Assembly: GCA_036785705.1 (NCBI GenBank) | Contig: JAWUZG010000029.1 | Coordinates: forward strand, 13,965,501 to 14,029,500 | Direction: 5' to 3' | Length of the DNA stretch: 64,000 nucleotides | Origin: Acanthornis magna | Taxonomy: Eukaryota > Chordata > Aves > Passeriformes > Acanthizidae | Shown here: positions 58,844 through 64,000 of the stretch, one piece after another | Numbering within the stretch: position 1 is the stretch's first letter | Layout of the letters: every line of letters starts with the position of its first letter | The notes under the pieces: model-generated | The model's database searches: none | What the model was told of the DNA's origin: nothing | Seen by the model: only the letters and a program-made list of their open reading frames with translations | Translations under genes and position numbers: made by a program

Positions 58844-61800
58844 GTAAGGGACTTCTGCTTACCTTTTGATTATGCAAGATACCTTGTGCAGTGTTAGATA
58901 TAGGAGAAACTTCCATTATATAAAGTAAAAATACTTTGATTGCTGTGTCTTAATTTTATTCACTTCTGTGTGTACCAATTACTCCATGTTTGTTTCCAGC
59001 AAAGGAATCCTTCCTAAATCTAACACTTAAACTGTTGCAGAGGGACTGTGTAACTTAAAAGTGAAGAACTTTCAGTTTATATGACTTGAAATGAAATAGC
59101 TTTTTGCTTTCCTGTACATGTGTAATTAGTGGAAGTAAAACCAGTGAAATTTAGTGGTTTGTTCCTATTTGTACTCACATTCAATAGACGTTTTCACGTA
59201 CATCATTGTTTTTAAAAAGCCATGTCATGTTGCAGATGATTGTTAGTGATTTTTCCTTTAGCCATCTACATACTGTGCTCCAAGCAGGTTTATCACAGTT
59301 CAGAAGAGTTAGCTCATCTTCATGATCTGTGTTATGTTAACCCTATATGCGCACATCAGAAGGAATCTAACATATATCCTGTGCCCTCCCTGATATATGT
59401 CGTATGAAGTCATCCTGCTAAGGGTTAGCATTTTAGATTTCTTAAATGCTGCTCCTTAAGGAGAAGCAATTCTGCATCTTTCTTTTGGCAAGTTTAAATG
59501 TCAATTAATAATGTGGCTGTGGAGGACAATTATTTGACTGTTCTTTGAACAGGCATATTGTGCTGAAGCTCTTTCCCAGCAGTGCTTCAGCAATGACTGT
59601 CTGACTCCTGTCCCTCAGGTGTGTTGGTTTGTATTTATGGTCTGCAAAAGTGATGTATAAGGTTTTATATTTAGGTTGTAAATACTTCAGTGTATGCCTC
59701 TTGTTTATAACCCATGTAACTGTGTGGGAAAGAACAAGCAATATTAGTTAGCTGGGTTCTTTTGAGGATATTTGGATTTTTTGTTTTGTGCACCCAAAAC
59801 TATTGTATGCACTGAGCTGTCTGAATTTACCTTCTACGGTTCTTGGCTGTTGGTTTTTTGGTTTTTGTTCTTTCTTTTAAGGTGCACCTTCAGGATTCTT
59901 TGCCAGTGCATTCTTTTACTTGTTCCAGCTGGCCCTGGGGGAGAGGCAGGAGAAAATAAGCTTTTATCACTTTTGCTTATAAAGCATCTTTTGGAGCTTG
60001 TCCTTGGAGGGATTTCTGTGTTTTTCTCTTCTCCTGCTGTTACAAGTATTTCATCGAATGATTGTTGCTTATAGGAAGAATAATAAAGGTATTTTTAAAC
60101 AGATAGGACAAAGCCATTGTCCAGAGTAGGACAAATTGTAGCTAAATCATTCCCTAGAAGTTGTCTAACCTTTCCTTATCAATCTCTTGGAATACTAAGC
60201 TTCTATGAGTGAAAGCATTACCTTCGTTGTAGTGAAGATAAGTTTAGGTAGGACAGTAGTAAAAATCTGATGCTTTTCCCAAAATACACAAAGGATAATG
60301 ACCCACAGCCTATTGTGAAGAACAGCTATGTACATCTTTCCACTTAATTGTGCGCCTGACTATTCCTGTTCCTGTTCCAGATGACTATTCCATCTGCCCA
60401 TAATAAAATGCTGTCTTGAGATAGTTTGGTCAGTTTGTTGAGACCATTTTGAATTTTATCCATGTCGGATGAAATCTTTTCAGCCTTGCAAACTTGGTTT
60501 TGTTTGCAGATTTAAACACATGGTATTTCCATCATTACAATGATTTTTATCATTAGCAGAATTATTAGAAATCAGCAAGGCCATAAAAAATACCAAGAAA
60601 TACTATTTTTTCTGTATTCACAGTGAAACCTGGGTAATTGCTGTGCACCCAGTGCTGGTTTTAGCTGTAGAAGTTGAATGTAAAACTTGTTTGCTTGACC
60701 GAGAAAAGGAGTATCTGATCTACATCTTGAAGGCCAATTCATCGGCCTTTTTCTCTTGTCACCAGACTGGCTTGTTCTTGTGAGCCCTCTAAATATGGAC
60801 AAGGATGATGAATGTTTTTACTTAAAGCGATTCTGTCCTTGTAAATCTGTCTTCCCAAATGTGGCCATCAGAAGCTTTGGCTGTTTCCAGACTTCCCTCA
60901 GACGTGCAGATCAAATGTTCCGTATGTGCAGTACCATGGTCACAGAGGTGCTGAGACACCAAAAATGAAGACCTGTTTCACTACATTTAAGTATGAGATT
61001 GACATTCTTTTGCATGTTATGAATTTGGATCTTTTTACTTCACAAGTCCTGTAGGAACTGTAGTTCTATTACAGAAAAAACCCAACCAAACCAGAGTTCT
61101 TTGGAGTGTCTTTTACTAGATGAAGTCAAGACTGCTGACTGTTCCTTAGTGCTGCTTCCTAGATGCCTAGAAATAGTATTCTGTTACCTTTTCTTGAGTT
61201 TCAGAAATTAATGTTGATCCAAACTATAGTTCTCTTCCTTTTTAAAGCTGTGAATTCTTATCTTCCTGCTACACCTAACCTAACATTTCCTTTTCATTCA
61301 TTGCTTTTTACATCTCATTTTGTATGTTGGCTTTTTTATTTCACCCCTCCAAGATTCTGCTGTTCCATTTGTTAGATATTTCCATTTTTGTTTCTTTTTT
61401 TTTTCCCCTATGTGATTATTTCCAGCTCAGTTACAGTTGGTTTTGCACAGACTGGTTTCTTACTATGCTTCCTTCAGAAAACATTGAATCTAATATATTT
61501 TCTTTCCAATTTAACTCATACGGGTTTCTAACACAACGCAAGGAGTTTGGTGAAGCTTCCTTTCTGAATGGTTGTTCTGCTCTGCTCCTCTGTCCTTGCA
61601 AAGAACCAGAGGGAGTTTTTTCTAACTACCATCACCCATATTTCCCTTATTGCTTACAAAAATAAGAATGCCATCTAGATAAACTTTTCCATTACTTTTT
61701 TGAATTCACCTGATGTATCAAAATTCAGGGCATTCATGGTAGTTTCTGCGGTGTTTATCTCAGTATTATCCAAACTGAAAAGACATATAGTTAACCTGCT

Positions 61801-64000
61801 TGTTAGACTCTTCTTCACACTCTGAAGGGTTAACTTTTTTTGTAGGTATAAAATTTAACCTTGCCTTCTGGACCTCAGAGTGTATGTTTATACACAGGTG
61901 ACCTTCTTTCAGGGGCCATTTTATGAGGGAGGCACTCCGTTTTCCTCTCTCTCAGTGTATAAAAATCAGTGCTTATCTAACGAAGAAGGGAAAAAAGCCT
62001 ACCAGTTTCTTTTCCCTGCTTTGAATTTGTAAAAGCAGGAGAATTTGTGTTGTAGTAGTTGGGCCTTTGCAGTTCTTTTCTGTCTACAGTGTTTTGGTTG
62101 ATTTTTATATAGTGTATATTATGTGTCACAAGTTAGAATATATAAACTGCAATTTGATTAAACTTGGTCAAATTGTTATTTTTTGCAGGTAGAGCTGATT
62201 ATAGAGCACATGGAAGTTAAAAGACTTCCTGGTGTAGACCTTGAAATAAATTGGAACACTCAGTTGGGGACATGAAAGATTGAAAAAAGCTCTATACCAT
62301 GTATAAGAAAATTGATACTTGATTCTCTAAGGAGGTGCTTTGTGCTCAAGTATGTATTAAGTCTAACTTGGAGAACAAATTAGACTTACTGTATTTAGGT
62401 TTTGTATTTTGTTTTCATGTTGATTTGATATTTGAATACAGTATGGAGTTCCTTGCCAAGGTTCAGTTTTACTGTCTTGTAAGGCATGAATTTGGGCACA
62501 TTCCAGTATGTTGGAAGTAGGAAGGGATATTACATTAAACCATGGCTTAGAATAACTTGAGATTTTGCAATTCCTCTGCAGTTAGGAATTCCTCTGAGTT
62601 TAATTGCTATATATCCTAAATCTGATAAGTCGTACTTAGAGAGATCTCTTACCTTTCTTTTTAACTCTGTGAAACTTAATAACTTCGTTCATGGCCTATA
62701 CAAAAGGCTGTTAAACAGCTGAAACCAAAATAGTTTTCTCCTGAATTAATCTACATTAATAAGACATAGTTTCTGGAGTATAGTAGTATCAGTAGCAGTG
62801 TCCTAGTACTGGAGGGCAGTTTTGAGACCTCATAAACATGATCTTGTTAAATTCATCAGTATATATTAATTGTTTATTACAGGTAAAGATTCAATGCCAG
62901 TCTTCTTTCTGTTCTGTGATGGCTTTTTAAAGAGTTGAATGCCTCCTTGTGACAGGGTGACATTTTCTGCTATGTTTGGGTCCACTGGTCAGGGACTTCT
63001 ATATTAGTATCATGAACTTCCTGAATGTCCTTTGGTTAACTGAGTTTTGTTTTAGGATTATAAGAAATATCCTGATTGATCAGACCACAAGGATGAAGTT
63101 CAGTGTTCTGTCCCTTGCAGTGACAATGACAGGTGCTTTTTCAGGGAGGCAGTGCCACTTTCTGTGATCCATTCCCCTTGTAACCACCCCTGCCCCCCAA
63201 TCCAGAATTGTCATGCGGGGTGTTAGAAAAGAACACACATCCTTGCTTAGTCTTTGTACTGTTAATGGATTTGGTGCCAGGCATATGCTTAATCCAGTTT
63301 GTGAAGTGCAGGACATTTGTGCATGGGAGTGATTCTGAAAGCATAATCGGCTCGGGCTAATTTCTGGAAAACTTTCTTGTTCCTTGAACCTTTCAGAATT
63401 AAGTATCTCAGTGCTCACATACTCGTTTTTCCCTCCTTAACCTGTAAGACTGAAAAAAGGAGAAGAGATGCAATAGATGTGTGGCAGTAGTATTACACTT
63501 ACTATTTATTTTCTTTTTAGCCAACCTATTCAGTCTCAGAGGATAGTTAGTGGTGTTTTTGCTGGAATAGGAGACACGCAGGAAAGCATGTTTATGGTAG
63601 AAGAAAGGCTACTTGCTTTGGGTTGGGATTTTATTTTTCTGAATACTTCAAATATGCTTCTTTCTGGATTTAAACTCAGAGCTTTGTTGTGAAGAACTTC
63701 AGCTGGGTTTGAAGGACAGAAACACTGATTGCAGTACCTACCTTTGGAATGGCTCAAAAGTTGTTCTCTTGCACCAGTGCATTCTTCTTTGCCCCTGAAT
63801 TGAAATACGTGGTGGCTAGAATCTTGTAAGGGAATGGTGGCCAAGGATGTGGAGCTTGCATCTGTGTGTCCACATTAACATTTTTGATTAAAATTTAGGA
63901 AGAGAAGTCAGAAAATTAAAGGATTTTAATTGCACCTTCAGAATATTTCAGAAGAACAAAGTTAACATTATTATGTTGGGCTTTTCTTTTAAAATTATGG
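58844..64000 (+). other. UBP1 intron 8 (partial), right edge of window
   Basis: At least 5.2 kb of AT-rich intron. The exon expected next in UBP1 (starting CSPWPD) was not found. An exon-like segment at 62189-62275 is discussed among the findings. No mobile element was recognised. Confidence 0.7.

Noticed and set aside
1..64000. CRISPR arrays, operons, tRNA or rRNA genes
   Set aside because: No regularly spaced repeats, no tRNA box A/B pairs and no rRNA sequence noticed; the window is vertebrate nuclear DNA.

Overview
This window looks like a piece of a bird genome, most likely a neoavian species. The evidence is intron-rich vertebrate genes, many CR1 LINE 3' ends (the dominant avian retroposon), and LTRs of avian endogenous retrovirus type. 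There are no prokaryotic features. All recognised coding exons lie on the + strand and belong to two genes in head-to-tail order.

Gene 1 (2087-19816): the last ten coding exons of CLASP2, a microtubule plus-end stabilising protein. They encode the end of the third TOG domain, a Ser/Pro-rich linker and the C-terminal CLIP/cortex-interacting HEAT domain, 503 residues up to a TAA stop at 19814-19816. An AT-rich 3'UTR follows and probably ends near 21950. The 5' part of the gene lies outside the window.

Intergenic region (about 21,960-36,600): mostly unique AT-rich DNA. It holds an unclassified GC-rich block (about 29,700-30,400), a CR1 3' end (30,783-31,312) and two oppositely oriented CR1 3' ends just before the UBP1 promoter. 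It also contains a candidate alternative first exon of UBP1 at 32,576-32,649. The predicted N-terminus resembles that of the paralogue TFCP2L1, and its donor is in phase with UBP1 exon 2.

Gene 2 (37,551 to beyond 64,000): UBP1 (LBP-1, CP2/grainyhead family transcription factor). The first eight coding exons are present, 309 codons, including the 36-codon alternatively used exon. The main promoter is a TATA-less CpG island (about 36,600-37,700) with CRE, three CCAAT/ATTGG boxes and a YY1-type motif. The 5' leader carries two overlapping short ORFs and a 17-bp GC-rich tandem repeat. The remaining UBP1 exons lie beyond the right edge.

Introns carry solo LTRs (5206-6593 with a 5-bp target duplication; 8290-8539; an antisense one near 47.6-48.1 kb), a cluster of CR1 fragments in UBP1 intron 2 (48.8-51.96 kb), homopolymer tracts and a (GT)26 microsatellite. 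The best second-look item is the alternative UBP1 first exon and its upstream cluster of TTTGCATAT motifs. In mammals CLASP2 neighbours UBP1 and CLASP1 neighbours TFCP2L1, so the two loci look like copies of one ancestral CLASP-CP2 block, which fits the idea that the alternative exon is an ancient retained first exon. Splice boundaries were read by eye from reading-frame continuity and GT/AG signals. No alignment or expression data were used.
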